64,000 bases of DNA from NCBI RefSeq assembly GCF_003208175.1, contig NZ_QKMR01000008.1:62001-126000 (forward strand), given 5' to 3'. The stretch is from Ruminiclostridium sufflavum DSM 19573. Lineage in GTDB: Bacteria > Bacillota > Clostridia > Acetivibrionales > DSM-1351. The position numbers and the translations under genes were made by a program. Positions 25,623-34,649 of the stretch are shown here, piece by piece (position 1 is the first letter of the stretch; each line of letters begins with the position of its first letter). The notes under the pieces were generated by a model. It worked only from the letters and a program-made list of their open reading frames with translations, did no database searches and was not told the DNA's origin.

Positions 25623-28052
25623 TCACCTGCTGACTACAAGCTTTTCTCCGTTCATATCAACTCTGACTATGTCACCCGCTTTAATTTTACCCTCAAGCAT
25701 TTCTTCTGCAAGCATATCCTCAAGCATACTAGAAATAGCCCGTCTGAGAGGTCTTGCTCCAAATATGGGGTCAAAGCCTTTTTTAGCAAGATATGACTTA
25801 GTTTCGTCACTTACCTCAAGATTTATATCAATTTGCTTGAGTCTCTTTACTAAAACCTCAAGCATAAGCTTGACTATTTCCTTTATGTTTTCCTCTGTCA
25901 ACGGATGGAATACAATTATATCATCAATTCTGTTCAGAAATTCGGGCCTGAATGTCTTTTTCAGCTCACCCATTACATTTTTCTTCATATCCTCATAATT
26001 TTTTTCACTTTCATCGGTTGCAACAGAGAATCCAAGTCGTTTTGGCTCTGTAATGGTTCTGGCGCCCACATTTGACGTCATAATTATAATTGTGTTTCTG
26101 AAATCTACCACTCTTCCCTGTGAATCTGTCAATCTACCGTCTTCAAGGATTTGGAGCAGAATATTGAATATATCAGGATGCGCTTTTTCTATTTCATCAA
26201 ACAGCAGAACTGAATATTGCTTTCTTCTTACCTTTTCAGTAAGCTGTCCGCCCTCATCGTAGCCCACATATCCGGGAGGCGAGCCAACCAGCTTTGACAC
26301 ACTGTGCTTTTCCATAAACTCAGACATGTCAACCCTAATCAACGCTTTTTCGTCACCAAACATAGCTTCGGCTAATGCCTTACAAAGCTCGGTTTTACCT
26401 ACCCCTGTAGGCCCTAAGAATATAAATGAGCCTACCGGACGTTTTGGGTCCTTCAATCCTACTCTTCCTCTTCTAATGGCCTTTGCTATTGATTTTACAG
26501 CTTCATCCTGCCCTATGACACGATTGTGAAGTGTACCCTCCAATTTAAGCAGCCGTTCTGATTCTTCCTCTGCCAGCTTTTTCACAGGTATACCCGTCCA
26601 GCTTGCAACTATTTCTTCAATTTCGTTCTCTGTAACTGTATCTGTCTTTGTCTGGTTCTTCTGATGCCAATCATTTCTTATCTTTTCCAATTCATTTTTC
26701 AGCTTCTGCTCTTCATCTCTTATTTTTGCGGCTTTTTCAAATTCCTGATGGCGTATGGCATCTTCCTTTTCCTTACTGAGCTTTTCGACTCTTTCCTCCA
26801 TATTCTTTACATCCGGCGGAGCGGTAAAGGTTTTTAATCTAACTCTTGAGGCAGCTTCATCCACAAGATCAATAGCCTTGTCAGGAAGGAATCTGTCTGT
26901 AATATATCTGTCACTCAGCTTTACAGCTGCTTCTAAGGCCTCGTCCGTAATCTTTACTCTATGGTGTGCCTCATATTTGTCACGTACGCCCTTTAATATT
27001 TCAACAGCCTCCTCCTTAGACGGCTCTCCAACAGTAATAGGCTGAAATCTCCTCTCCAAAGCAGCATCCTTCTCAATATGCTTTCTGTATTCATTTAATG
27101 TAGTAGCACCGATAACCTGTATCTCGCCTCTGGCAAGAGACGGCTTTAATATATTTGACGCATCTATTGCACCTTCTGCGGCACCTGCGCCCACAATTGT
27201 ATGCATTTCATCAATAAACAAAATTACATTTCCGGCCTTACGAATCTCTTCCATTGCTTTTTTCAGTCTTTCCTCAAATTCACCTCTGTATTTTGCACCT
27301 GCCACCATAGAAGACACATCCAAGGTGACAACCCTCTTATCGTTCAAAATTTCCGGGATATTGCCCTCAACAATTTTCTGTGCAAGCCCTTCGGCAATAG
27401 CAGTCTTTCCAACTCCAGGCTCTCCTATAAGGCAGGGATTATTTTTTGTTCTTCTGCTTAGGATTTGTATAATTCTCTCTATTTCATTGTCTCTTCCTAT
27501 CACAGGATCTATCTTTCCGTCTCTGGCCATATCGGTCAAGTCCCTGCCGAATTGATTCAAGGTAGGAGTATTTGAGCCTGAGCCTCCGTTTTTAGGTATC
27601 CCTGTTGAACCGGGAGCTTCCTCATTCAGAACCTTAACCAGTTCAGACAGCAGCTTTGAAGGTTCAACGCCCAAGTCTACCAGTATCCTTACAGCTACGC
27701 TTTCTCCTTCCTTCATAATTCCAAGAAGCAAGTGCTCAGTCCCGATATATCCTTGTCCCATTCTCCTTGCCTCCTTGAAGGCCAGCTCCAAAACTCTCTT
27801 TGTTCTTGGAGTAAATCCCACCGGAGTCTCTCCTACTGTCTCTCCTCTGCCTATCAGCTCTTCTATTTCCTTTAATATCTTATCCTCGGTTATTCCTTGA
27901 GCCTGAAGCACTCTGGCTGCAACACCCGTGCCTTCTTTAACAAGTCCTAACAGAATATGCTCGGTACCTACGTAATTATGTCCCATCTCAACAGCGCTCT
28001 GCTGTGAAAATGCCATTGCCTTTTCTGCTTTTTCCGTAAAACGTTGATACAT
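25623..28052 (-). CDS. clpC: ATP-dependent Clp protease ATP-binding subunit ClpC
   Basis: 809 residues. Two N-terminal Clp repeats (1-145), first AAA+ domain (Walker [14 protein letters not shown] near 210), a middle domain with a UVR motif ([20 protein letters not shown] near 422), second AAA+ domain ([20 protein letters not shown] near 550) and a C-terminal ClpP-binding region. It unfolds proteins marked by McsB arginine phosphorylation for degradation by ClpP. GAGGTGATC precedes the ATG. Last gene of the ctsR operon, 63 bases after mcsB, ended by a strong terminator. Confidence 0.98.
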   Translation of the reverse strand: MYQRFTEKAEKAMAFSQQSAVEMGHNYVGTEHILLGLVKEGTGVAARVLQAQGITEDKILKEIEELIGRGETVGETPVGFTPRTKRVLELAFKEARRMGQGYIGTEHLLLGIMKEGESVAVRILVDLGVEPSKLLSELVKVLNEEAPGSTGIPKNGGSGSNTPTLNQFGRDLTDMARDGKIDPVIGRDNEIERIIQILSRRTKNNPCLIGEPGVGKTAIAEGLAQKIVEGNIPEILNDKRVVTLDVSSMVAGAKYRGEFEERLKKAMEEIRKAGNVILFIDEMHTIVGAGAAEGAIDASNILKPSLARGEIQVIGATTLNEYRKHIEKDAALERRFQPITVGEPSKEEAVEILKGVRDKYEAHHRVKITDEALEAAVKLSDRYITDRFLPDKAIDLVDEAASRVRLKTFTAPPDVKNMEERVEKLSKEKEDAIRHQEFEKAAKIRDEEQKLKNELEKIRNDWHQKNQTKTDTVTENEIEEIVASWTGIPVKKLAEEESERLLKLEGTLHNRVIGQDEAVKSIAKAIRRGRVGLKDPKRPVGSFIFLGPTGVGKTELCKALAEAMFGDEKALIRVDMSEFMEKHSVSKLVGSPPGYVGYDEGGQLTEKVRRKQYSVLLFDEIEKAHPDIFNILLQILEDGRLTDSQGRVVDFRNTIIIMTSNVGARTITEPKRLGFSVATDESEKNYEDMKKNVMGELKKTFRPEFLNRIDDIIVFHPLTEENIKEIVKLMLEVLVKRLKQIDINLEVSDETKSYLAKKGFDPIFGARPLRRAISSMLEDMLAEEMLEGKIKAGDIVRVDMNGEKLVVSR

Positions 28053-28115
28053 TTTTGATCACCTCTCACTATTCTTAATAATATAGAATTATTTCTCTTC
28101 TTTTCAGTTATTCGT

Positions 28116-29153
28116 TTAATCTCGCTTTTCAGCCGGCAGAAGTCTTTGCCTAATCAGTTCAGCCCTTTTAATATCTCTTTCATCATGGTTTAAAGGCTTC
28201 CCTGAAATTTTTTGAAGTGTAGCCGGCTGTGACAGTACAACTGTTTCATTTAATCCTGCTATGTCAATATCCTTTATTATTCCCATACTTACACCAAGTC
28301 TAACATCTGACAATAGTTTAAAGCATTCCTGTGAGGAAATAATTCTGGCATTTAAAAGCAATCCATATGAGCGAAACACCCTGTCTTCAAATTTATAGAT
28401 ATTCTTCCTGTACAACTGAAGCCTTAATGCCTTCTCCCTGTCAATAATCTGCTTGCATATGCCATCTATGCATGCGATAGTCTCCTCCTCGCTTCTTCCC
28501 AAGGAAATCTGATTGGACACCTGAAACATGTCTCCGACCGCTTCACTGTTTTCTCCATATATTCCCCTTACGGTAACACCTACTTTATTACAGCTCTCAA
28601 GTATTGATTTGATATATCCTGTCATAACCAGAGCCGGCAGGTGAAGCATAACAGAAGCCCTCATTCCTGTTCCCAGATTGGTGGGACAGCTGGTTAAATA
28701 GCCATATTTATCATCAAAGGCATAATCTGCTTTTTCTGAAATAATTGAATCTATGCCGTCACAAATCTTATATGCTTTATCCAACTGTATGCCTGAAAAA
28801 ATTGCCTGAATTCTGATATGGTCCTCTTCGTTTATCATTATGCTTAAATTTTCATCTTCATTGATATAGGCTCCGCAATTTTCTTTAGTCTCAGCCAGAT
28901 CAGGGCTTATAAGATGCCTTTCCATCAAGGAAATCTTATCGATAGGGTGCATTGATGTCATATCTGCATACATAAGCCTTCCAAATGCTTTATTGCCTGA
29001 TAAGATTTGCTGCATTTTCTGAATAAGCTCAGCTTGATGCTTTGCACTCATCCTTGCTGAAAAGGGTATATCCTCAAAGTTTCTGGCAAGCCTTACCCTG
29101 CTGGTGACAGCTATATCATATTCGGGTCCCCTTTCTGATTCTTTTACGCTCAT
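28116..29153 (-). CDS. mcsB: Protein-arginine kinase McsB
   Basis: 345 residues, ATP:guanido phosphotransferase fold (VTSRVRLARNFEDIPF near 15; SCPTNLGTGMRASVMLHLPA near 170). It phosphorylates arginines on CtsR and on misfolded proteins, marking them for ClpCP. Its ATG overlaps the mcsA stop by four bases (ATGA), implying translational coupling, so any translational control of mcsA should carry over to mcsB. Confidence 0.97.
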   Translation of the reverse strand: MSVKESERGPEYDIAVTSRVRLARNFEDIPFSARMSAKHQAELIQKMQQILSGNKAFGRLMYADMTSMHPIDKISLMERHLISPDLAETKENCGAYINEDENLSIMINEEDHIRIQAIFSGIQLDKAYKICDGIDSIISEKADYAFDDKYGYLTSCPTNLGTGMRASVMLHLPALVMTGYIKSILESCNKVGVTVRGIYGENSEAVGDMFQVSNQISLGRSEEETIACIDGICKQIIDREKALRLQLYRKNIYKFEDRVFRSYGLLLNARIISSQECFKLLSDVRLGVSMGIIKDIDIAGLNETVVLSQPATLQKISGKPLNHDERDIKRAELIRQRLLPAEKRD

Positions 29154-29638
29154 TCCCCCACCTCCAAGCTTCGGATTCTGTCACGGATTTTTGCCGCTTC
29201 CTCGTACTCTTCCTTCTGAATTGCCCCGTTAAGCAATTGCTTAAGCTTTTCTACTTCGTTTGGCACACTTATATTACTGCTCACTCTGTTAGGTACCTTT
29301 CCGTGATGCTCGGCATTTCCGTGAAGCCTTTTAATTATAGAATCCAGCTTCGGTTCAAAAGCCTTGTAGCACTTACTGCATCCAACACGTGAGCTTTTCA
29401 GAAACTCACTGTATTCCATACCGCATTCACTGCATTTCAATGCTACAGGGGCATCCTGTTTTATCTGTGAACCAAATAAACCAAATAGTAAATCATTGAA
29501 TCCGAATGGAGCCACAAATTCTGTATGGCTTATTTCATTTGCACATTGTTCACATAAATATATATCGACCTTAGCATTATTTTTTATTTGTGTTAACTGC
29601 ACCTTTGCAGGCCTCTTCTGGCAATTTTGACAAAGCAT
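29150..29638 (-). CDS. mcsA: McsA, activator of the McsB arginine kinase
   Basis: 162 residues. Four CXXC pairs (CQNC at 3-6, CEQC near 31, CSEC near 76, CSKC near 94) form zinc fingers; a C-terminal UVR motif (EEYEEAAKIRDRIRSLE) contacts ClpC. The start at 29638 (MLCQNCQKRPAK) follows GGAGGTTA by 5 bases; four more codons are open upstream inside the leader module. It is separated from ctsR by an unusual 504-base leader with four tandem hairpin/ribosome-site modules. Confidence 0.95.
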   Translation of the reverse strand: MLCQNCQKRPAKVQLTQIKNNAKVDIYLCEQCANEISHTEFVAPFGFNDLLFGLFGSQIKQDAPVALKCSECGMEYSEFLKSSRVGCSKCYKAFEPKLDSIIKRLHGNAEHHGKVPNRVSSNISVPNEVEKLKQLLNGAIQKEEYEEAAKIRDRIRSLEVGE

Positions 29639-30008
29639 ACTAACCTCCACGCCGAATTTACGGCTTTAAAAAAAATATTAATGGCTGCGTGGAGGTACGC
29701 AATTTTTTCAAACTAACTGTTTGGGCTTCCCTTACTAACCTCCACGCCGAATTTACGGCTTTAAAAAAATATTAATAGCTGCGTGGAGGTACGCAATTTT
29801 TTCAAACTAACTGTTTGGGTTTCCCTTGCTAACCTCCACGCCGAATTTACGGCTTTAAAAAAAATATTAATAGCTGCGTGGAGGTACGCAATTTTTTTAT
29901 CTAACTGTTAAAAAAACAGTTATGCCTTTTTATGTCCGAAAAAACATCTTGTTTATACAAATCCATTTTCGGGCTTTCTCTGCTAACCTCCACGCCGAAT
30001 TTACGGCT
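29639..30008 (-). repeat. Four tandem hairpin/Shine-Dalgarno modules upstream of mcsA
   Basis: Read leftward, copies lie at 30008-29984 (4), 29854-29830 (3), 29760-29736 (2) and 29665-29641 (1). Each is the hairpin GCCG-TAAATT-CGGC followed by GTGGAGGTTA. Copies 3 to 1 are parts of a near-identical unit of 94-95 bases in which GCGTACCTCCACGC precedes the hairpin by about 20 A/U-rich bases; its ACCTCCACGC is a perfect 10-base complement of GCGTGGAGGT, and its GCGT/ACGC ends can also fold so that ACCTCC sits in a loop. Copies 2-4 carry Shine-Dalgarno sequences without a start codon at the right place. Bases 30009-30142 show nothing further. Confidence 0.85.
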
Positions 30009-30142
30009 TTAAAAAAATATCAACCGCACCTGCCCAAAACCCTATAGCAGCAAATTCCACCGGATACAGCAAACAGCTTTTATATCGTCTTGATAGGCGA
30101 ACTAAACTTTAAGCTGATTTTGAACACAGCTTGGGTTTGACT

Positions 30143-30601
30143 TTACACTATCAAACTAATTATCATGTTCTTCAACTGTGCCGCCCTCAGAATATCCCTG
30201 TCAGGCATGGGAACTCCGCCAATAACCTTGTCGCTGATAGCAGCCTTCATAATAAAAGCTTCTCTTTGGCTTATAACATTATAGTCAACAAAATTATTAA
30301 TAAAAACCTCTGCGGATTGCTGTGAAATGCTTGAACCCATTGAGGATATAATATGCATAACATAGTTGCCGGGAATAGAAATATTAATTCTTTTTATCTT
30401 TACATGTCCGCCGCCTCCGCGTCTGCTCTCAACATAATAACCTCTGTCTGTTGTAAATCTGGTAGAAATAACATAGTTTATCTGAGATGGAACACAGTTA
30501 AAATGGTTGGCTAATTCATTTCTCTGAATTTCAATTGCTCCATTTGTATCTGAAATCATTTGTTTTATAAAGCTTTCAATTAAGTCACTTAGGCTTGCCA
30601 A
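30143..30601 (-). CDS. ctsR: Class III stress gene repressor CtsR
   Basis: 152 residues. The TTG at 30601 gives MASLSDLIESFIKQM, the canonical CtsR start, 7 bases after GGGGG. Residues 1-70 form the winged helix-turn-helix, with the glycine-rich wing ESRRGGGGHVKIKRI; the C-terminal half is the dimer domain recognised by McsB. It represses clp genes and its own operon. A perfect CtsR box and sigma-A promoter precede it. Order ctsR-mcsA-mcsB-clpC is conserved, but the ctsR-mcsA gap of about 500 bases is not. Confidence 0.96.
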   Translation of the reverse strand: MASLSDLIESFIKQMISDTNGAIEIQRNELANHFNCVPSQINYVISTRFTTDRGYYVESRRGGGGHVKIKRINISIPGNYVMHIISSMGSSISQQSAEVFINNFVDYNVISQREAFIMKAAISDKVIGGVPMPDRDILRAAQLKNMIISLIV

Positions 30602-30630
30602 TACATCACCCCCATATTCCAAAAATTGAT

Positions 30631-30647
30631 TTTGACTTTCTTTGACC
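30631..30647 (-). promoter_or_regulatory. CtsR operator
   Basis: On the minus strand GGTCAAA-GAA-AGTCAAA, the direct heptad repeat with 3-base spacer known for CtsR. It covers the predicted transcription start just after the -10, so autorepression is expected. Confidence 0.9.
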
Positions 30648-30655
30648 TTAATTAA

Positions 30656-30684
30656 ATTATAATACAGTATAAAATTTCATGCAA
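30656..30684 (-). promoter_or_regulatory. Promoter of the ctsR operon
   Basis: Read leftward, TTGCAT (30684-30679) and perfect TATAAT (30661-30656) are 17 bases apart. The rest of the gap to 31010 is AT-rich with only the EF-G-like gene terminator. Confidence 0.8.
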
Positions 30685-30910
30685 CCCTTTTTTATATTAT
30701 TCTACTTGAATTTAAGCTCTCAATTTTACCTCTATATTTTTGACTATAAAAAAAATACTATTCAGCTTAGATTGTATTTAGTAATGGTTATCCAGTAAAA
30801 TATATTCAGTTTTGTAACTTTATATACACAAATAAAATTCAAATCAAAAATAACTGTTAATTTAATCACTCACTTTTCCTGCTTATTTAATGCCTGCTAC
30901 AGTAATATAA

Positions 30911-30982
30911 ATTGATAAAAGAGCTGTTCCAATAAAACTTAGCATCCCTTAATACAGCAGCTAAATATTATTTTAACAGCCC
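30911..30982 (-). terminator. Long-loop terminator after the EF-G-like gene
   Basis: On the minus strand GGGCTGTT pairs with AACAGCTC (30982-30921, one wobble) around a 46-base loop with an inner TTAGC/GCTAA stem, then TTTTATC. Confidence 0.6.
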
Positions 30983-31010
30983 TTTCCTTATCTTGGCATA
31001 AAAGCGGGTA

Positions 31011-33095
31011 TTACTCTTCCACTTCCTCAACCATAGTCTTTTTAGCATCTTCTATCACTTTATTTGCAACTATTGCGGGTGCTTCCTCATATCTTTCAAA
31101 TTTCAGACTGAAAGAACCTCTTCCATGTGTCATGGACCTTAAATCTGTGGCATATCTGAACATCTCTGATTGCGGCACTTCTGCTTCAACCTGCTGGGAG
31201 CCGTCATCCTGATGGTTCATGCCTAAAATCCGTCCGCGTCTTTTATTAAGGTCTCCTATTATATCTCCCATATAATTTTCAGGAATATTGATTTTAACAC
31301 TTGCTATCGGTTCCAGCAGTGCAGGTGATGCCAAAGGCAACCCTTTTTTATATGCCAGCCTTGCCGCTATCTTAAATGCCATTTCAGACGAGTCAACATC
31401 ATGATATGAACCGTCCAGCAATGTAGCCTTGAGATTAACAACCGGATAGCCTGCAAGGACACCATGGGCAATGGCATCTCTGAGTCCCTTTTCAACAGCC
31501 GGATGATATGACTTTGGTACAGAGCCCCCGAATATTTTTTCCTGAAAATCTAAATCCTCTGCCTCTCCATGCTCAAACTCTATCCACACATGTCCGTATT
31601 GTCCGTGTCCGCCGGATTGTTTTTTATGCTTTCCCTCAACCTTTACTTTCTTCTTTATAGTTTCTCTATATGGAACCCTTGGATTGACAAGGTTAACAGA
31701 AACACCAAACTTTGCCTTCAGCTTGCTTACAATTACATCCAAGTGCTGCTCTCCCACCCCTGAAATTAATGACTGGTGTGTTTCTGTGTTTAATGAAAGC
31801 TTGAATGTAGGATCTTCATCCTGAAGCTTATGAAGGCCTGAATTAATCTTTTCCTCATCACCTTTCGTTTTAGGCTCAATTGCCATAGATATAGCCGGTT
31901 CGGGAAACTTTATTTTTTCCAGGGCTACACGGTTCGATATATCACATAAGGTGTCATTCGTATTTGTTCCTGCCAGCTTTGCAATACCGCCTATATCACC
32001 AGCAATTAACTTATCTGTGGGTATTTGCTTTTTCCCTCGCATTATAAACAGCTGACCTATCTTTTCGGTCTTCTCTGTAGTGGAATTATATACCGCCGAA
32101 TCTGATTTAAAGGTTCCCGAATACACCCTGAACAAAGAAATCTTACCTACAAACGGGTCTGCAATAGTCTTAAAAACAAATGCGGATAATGTTCCTGCTG
32201 CATTGGCTTTTATTTCAACAGCATCATCGGTTCCGGCTCTTTTAGCCCTTTCAACTAAAGCTTCAGGAGAAGGCATATAGGAAACAATTGCGTTCATCAG
32301 CTCCCGCACGCCTAAATTCTGGAATGCAGAGCCGCAGAATACAGGAGTTATCGTCCTGTCTGCAATACCTGCTTTGATTCCCTTTATAAGCTCTTCCTGA
32401 GTATATTCCTCACCGTTGAAAAACTTTTCCATCAAGCCTTCATCTGTTTCAGCTATTAATTCATTAAGCGAACTTTTTATTTGGTCTGCTCTATCAGATA
32501 AATCCTCCGGGATCTGAGCATCAACAAGCTTATCCTTTTGGAACTTTTTCGCATTCATATTGATTATATCAATATAACCGACATATTTATCAGCTTCATA
32601 GATCGGAAGCTGGAAAGGTATAACGCTGTTTCCGAATATTGATACCATCCTATCGTAAGCAGCATCAAAATTAGCATTTTCCTCATCCATTTTGTTAACA
32701 AAAAACATACGGGCTATTCTGCGCTCATTTGCATATGCCCAGGACTTTTCCGTTCCCACAGAAACACCGCTCTTTGCAGATACAACTATAACAGCGCCGT
32801 CTGCCACACGTATGCCCTGCATCACTTCTCCCACAAAATCAAAATATCCGGGAGTATCAATTATATTAATTTTATGCTCCAGCCATTCACATGCTGCCAT
32901 GGCAGTACTGACAGATATTTTTCTTTTAAATTCCTCCGGGTCATAATCCATCGCAGTAGTTCCGTCAACGACCTTCCCGAACCTGTCCAGTACTCCGGTA
33001 TTAAACAGCATAGCCTCAGCAAGAGTGGTTTTACCTCCGTTTCCGTGAGCCAAGAGGCATATATTCCGTAAGTTTTGCACGGCATAGTCCTTCAT
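31011..33095 (-). CDS. EF-G-like translational GTPase
   Basis: 694 residues with all five EF-G domains. The P-loop is unusual, AHGNGGKTTLAEA (EF-G has AHIDAGKTT), as in the EF-G-like paralogue family of clostridia and actinobacteria; other G motifs are DTPGYFDFVG and NKMDEEN. It is thus probably not the main elongation factor but a paralogue of uncertain role in ribosome recycling or stress. The third-codon ATG at 33095 is chosen since GGGGG lies 7 bases before it and only 1 base before the upper ATG. Single-gene unit. Confidence 0.92.
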   Translation of the reverse strand: MKDYAVQNLRNICLLAHGNGGKTTLAEAMLFNTGVLDRFGKVVDGTTAMDYDPEEFKRKISVSTAMAACEWLEHKINIIDTPGYFDFVGEVMQGIRVADGAVIVVSAKSGVSVGTEKSWAYANERRIARMFFVNKMDEENANFDAAYDRMVSIFGNSVIPFQLPIYEADKYVGYIDIINMNAKKFQKDKLVDAQIPEDLSDRADQIKSSLNELIAETDEGLMEKFFNGEEYTQEELIKGIKAGIADRTITPVFCGSAFQNLGVRELMNAIVSYMPSPEALVERAKRAGTDDAVEIKANAAGTLSAFVFKTIADPFVGKISLFRVYSGTFKSDSAVYNSTTEKTEKIGQLFIMRGKKQIPTDKLIAGDIGGIAKLAGTNTNDTLCDISNRVALEKIKFPEPAISMAIEPKTKGDEEKINSGLHKLQDEDPTFKLSLNTETHQSLISGVGEQHLDVIVSKLKAKFGVSVNLVNPRVPYRETIKKKVKVEGKHKKQSGGHGQYGHVWIEFEHGEAEDLDFQEKIFGGSVPKSYHPAVEKGLRDAIAHGVLAGYPVVNLKATLLDGSYHDVDSSEMAFKIAARLAYKKGLPLASPALLEPIASVKINIPENYMGDIIGDLNKRRGRILGMNHQDDGSQQVEAEVPQSEMFRYATDLRSMTHGRGSFSLKFERYEEAPAIVANKVIEDAKKTMVEEVEE

Positions 33096-33497
33096 AATCA
33101 TTCCCCCTTATTATTTTTAATCATTTCAAAACTTTATGTTAAAATTGCTTTTTGAAGCCAAAGCCTTTTGAAATAAAAAGAGTAGATTAAGGTAATATAT
33201 TACTATAGCCTAAACAACAAGCGTTATTTTTTGTTCAAAATTTACAAACATAATTAAAACCTTTTATTTAATTTTATAGAACATTACTATATATAATTAA
33301 TATTATCTATTCTATTTATATATGTATTTTACCTTTTTTTATTTAAAATTTTTTTAAAACCAGAGGAATTCGTGTTTATATCAATATTTACAGTATTTTA
33401 TGCCATATCTATTTTTCTCTTTTTCGAGCAAATGGCAAAAGTAGGTAACAAGCTGCCTGCAAATAAGTACCTTCTTTATATTTTTCTTTAATTGTTA

Positions 33498-33550
33498 TAT
33501 AATATATTTGTTACAGGTTTGGAAGGCGATCACCAATTGACTCCTGTGAC
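33498..33550 (+). promoter_or_regulatory. aroF promoter -10 and 5' stem-loop
   Basis: The 528-base gap 33096-33623 has no gene. TATAAT at 33498-33503 is followed at the expected start point by an 8-bp stem GTTACAGG/CCTGTGAC (33510-33550, one wobble, 25-base loop). A 5'-terminal stem-loop could stabilise the mRNA or serve in attenuation; no leader peptide rich in aromatic residues is visible. Confidence 0.4.
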
Positions 33551-33623
33551 ACGTATAACGGTAAAACAGTTAAATGCACTAAATTTTAGAAATTTGTAAA
33601 ATGGCAGAAAGGATGTTGATTTT

Positions 33624-34649
33624 ATGATTATTGTTATGAATCCAAAAGCAAACCAGATGCAGATTGATGATGTAGTAAGTGTTCTAAAAAATTCTGGTTT
33701 GGGTGTGCACATTTCTCAAGGAACAGAAAGAACAATACTGGGAATAATAGGGGACAAGAGTGTTCTGAGGGACATACCCCTTGAGCTTATGCCGGGTGTC
33801 GACAAGCTGGTTCCTATTGTTGAATCCTACAAGCTGGCCGGTAAAACCTTTAAGCCCGAGCCAAGTATAGTTGATGTAAACGGAGTTAAAATAGGCGGGA
33901 AAGAATTGGTTATAATGGCAGGGCCCTGTGCCGTTGAAAATTACGACCAGATAATGGATGCCGCCCATGCAGTTAAAAAATCCGGTGCTCAGTTTTTAAG
34001 AGGCGGTGCTTTTAAACCCAGAACATCTCCTTACGCATTTCAGGGTCTTGAAGAAGAAGGACTGAAATTACTATTGGAAGCCAAAAAGGCTACCGGTCTC
34101 CGGATAATTACCGAGGTGACAAGTGACAAGGCGGTTGAACTGTCCATACCATATGTTGATATGTTTCAGATTGGTGCAAGAAATGTTCAGAACTTTCAGC
34201 TCTTAAAGGAAGTTGGAAAGTCAAAAAAGCCTGTTCTTTTGAAACGAGGTTCTGCAACAACCATTGATGAATGGTTAAATGCAGCTGAATATATAATGAG
34301 TGAAGGAAATTACAATGTTGTTCTTTGCGAGAGAGGCATAAGGACCTTTGAAACCGCCACAAGAAACACTCTTGATTTAAGTGCGGTTCCTGTGGCAAAG
34401 AACATGAGCCACTTGCCGGTTATTGTTGATCCGAGTCATGCCGCCGGCAAATCAAAATATGTTATTCCGCTGTCAAGAGCGGCAATTGCAGTCGGGGCAG
34501 ACGGCCTCATCGTCGAAGTGCATCCAAACCCGATGTATGCTTTATCAGATGCTGCCCAGCAGCTTAATCCAAAAGAATTTGACTCCCTGTGCAAGGACAT
34601 AAGTATGCTGGCACCAATTCTGGAGAGAGAGTTTACTTATGAAGCTTAA
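33624..34649 (+). CDS. aroF: 3-deoxy-7-phosphoheptulonate synthase (DAHP synthase)
   Basis: 341 residues. An N-terminal ferredoxin-like regulatory domain (1-70) is fused to the type I-beta catalytic barrel (MAGPCAVENYDQI near 100, LRGGAFKPRTSPYAFQG near 128, DPSHAAGKS near 270). It condenses PEP and erythrose 4-phosphate, the first step of the shikimate pathway; the N-terminal domain suggests feedback by tyrosine or phenylalanine as in Thermotoga-type enzymes. It overlaps tyrA by 11 bases. The ATG follows AGAAAGGATG. Confidence 0.96.
   Translation: MIIVMNPKANQMQIDDVVSVLKNSGLGVHISQGTERTILGIIGDKSVLRDIPLELMPGVDKLVPIVESYKLAGKTFKPEPSIVDVNGVKIGGKELVIMAGPCAVENYDQIMDAAHAVKKSGAQFLRGGAFKPRTSPYAFQGLEEEGLKLLLEAKKATGLRIITEVTSDKAVELSIPYVDMFQIGARNVQNFQLLKEVGKSKKPVLLKRGSATTIDEWLNAAEYIMSEGNYNVVLCERGIRTFETATRNTLDLSAVPVAKNMSHLPVIVDPSHAAGKSKYVIPLSRAAIAVGADGLIVEVHPNPMYALSDAAQQLNPKEFDSLCKDISMLAPILEREFTYEA

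Noticed and set aside
29639-30008. Possible CRISPR array
   Set aside because: The repeats are separated by near-identical, not unique, sequence; they include a Shine-Dalgarno at the mcsA start, and no cas gene is present.
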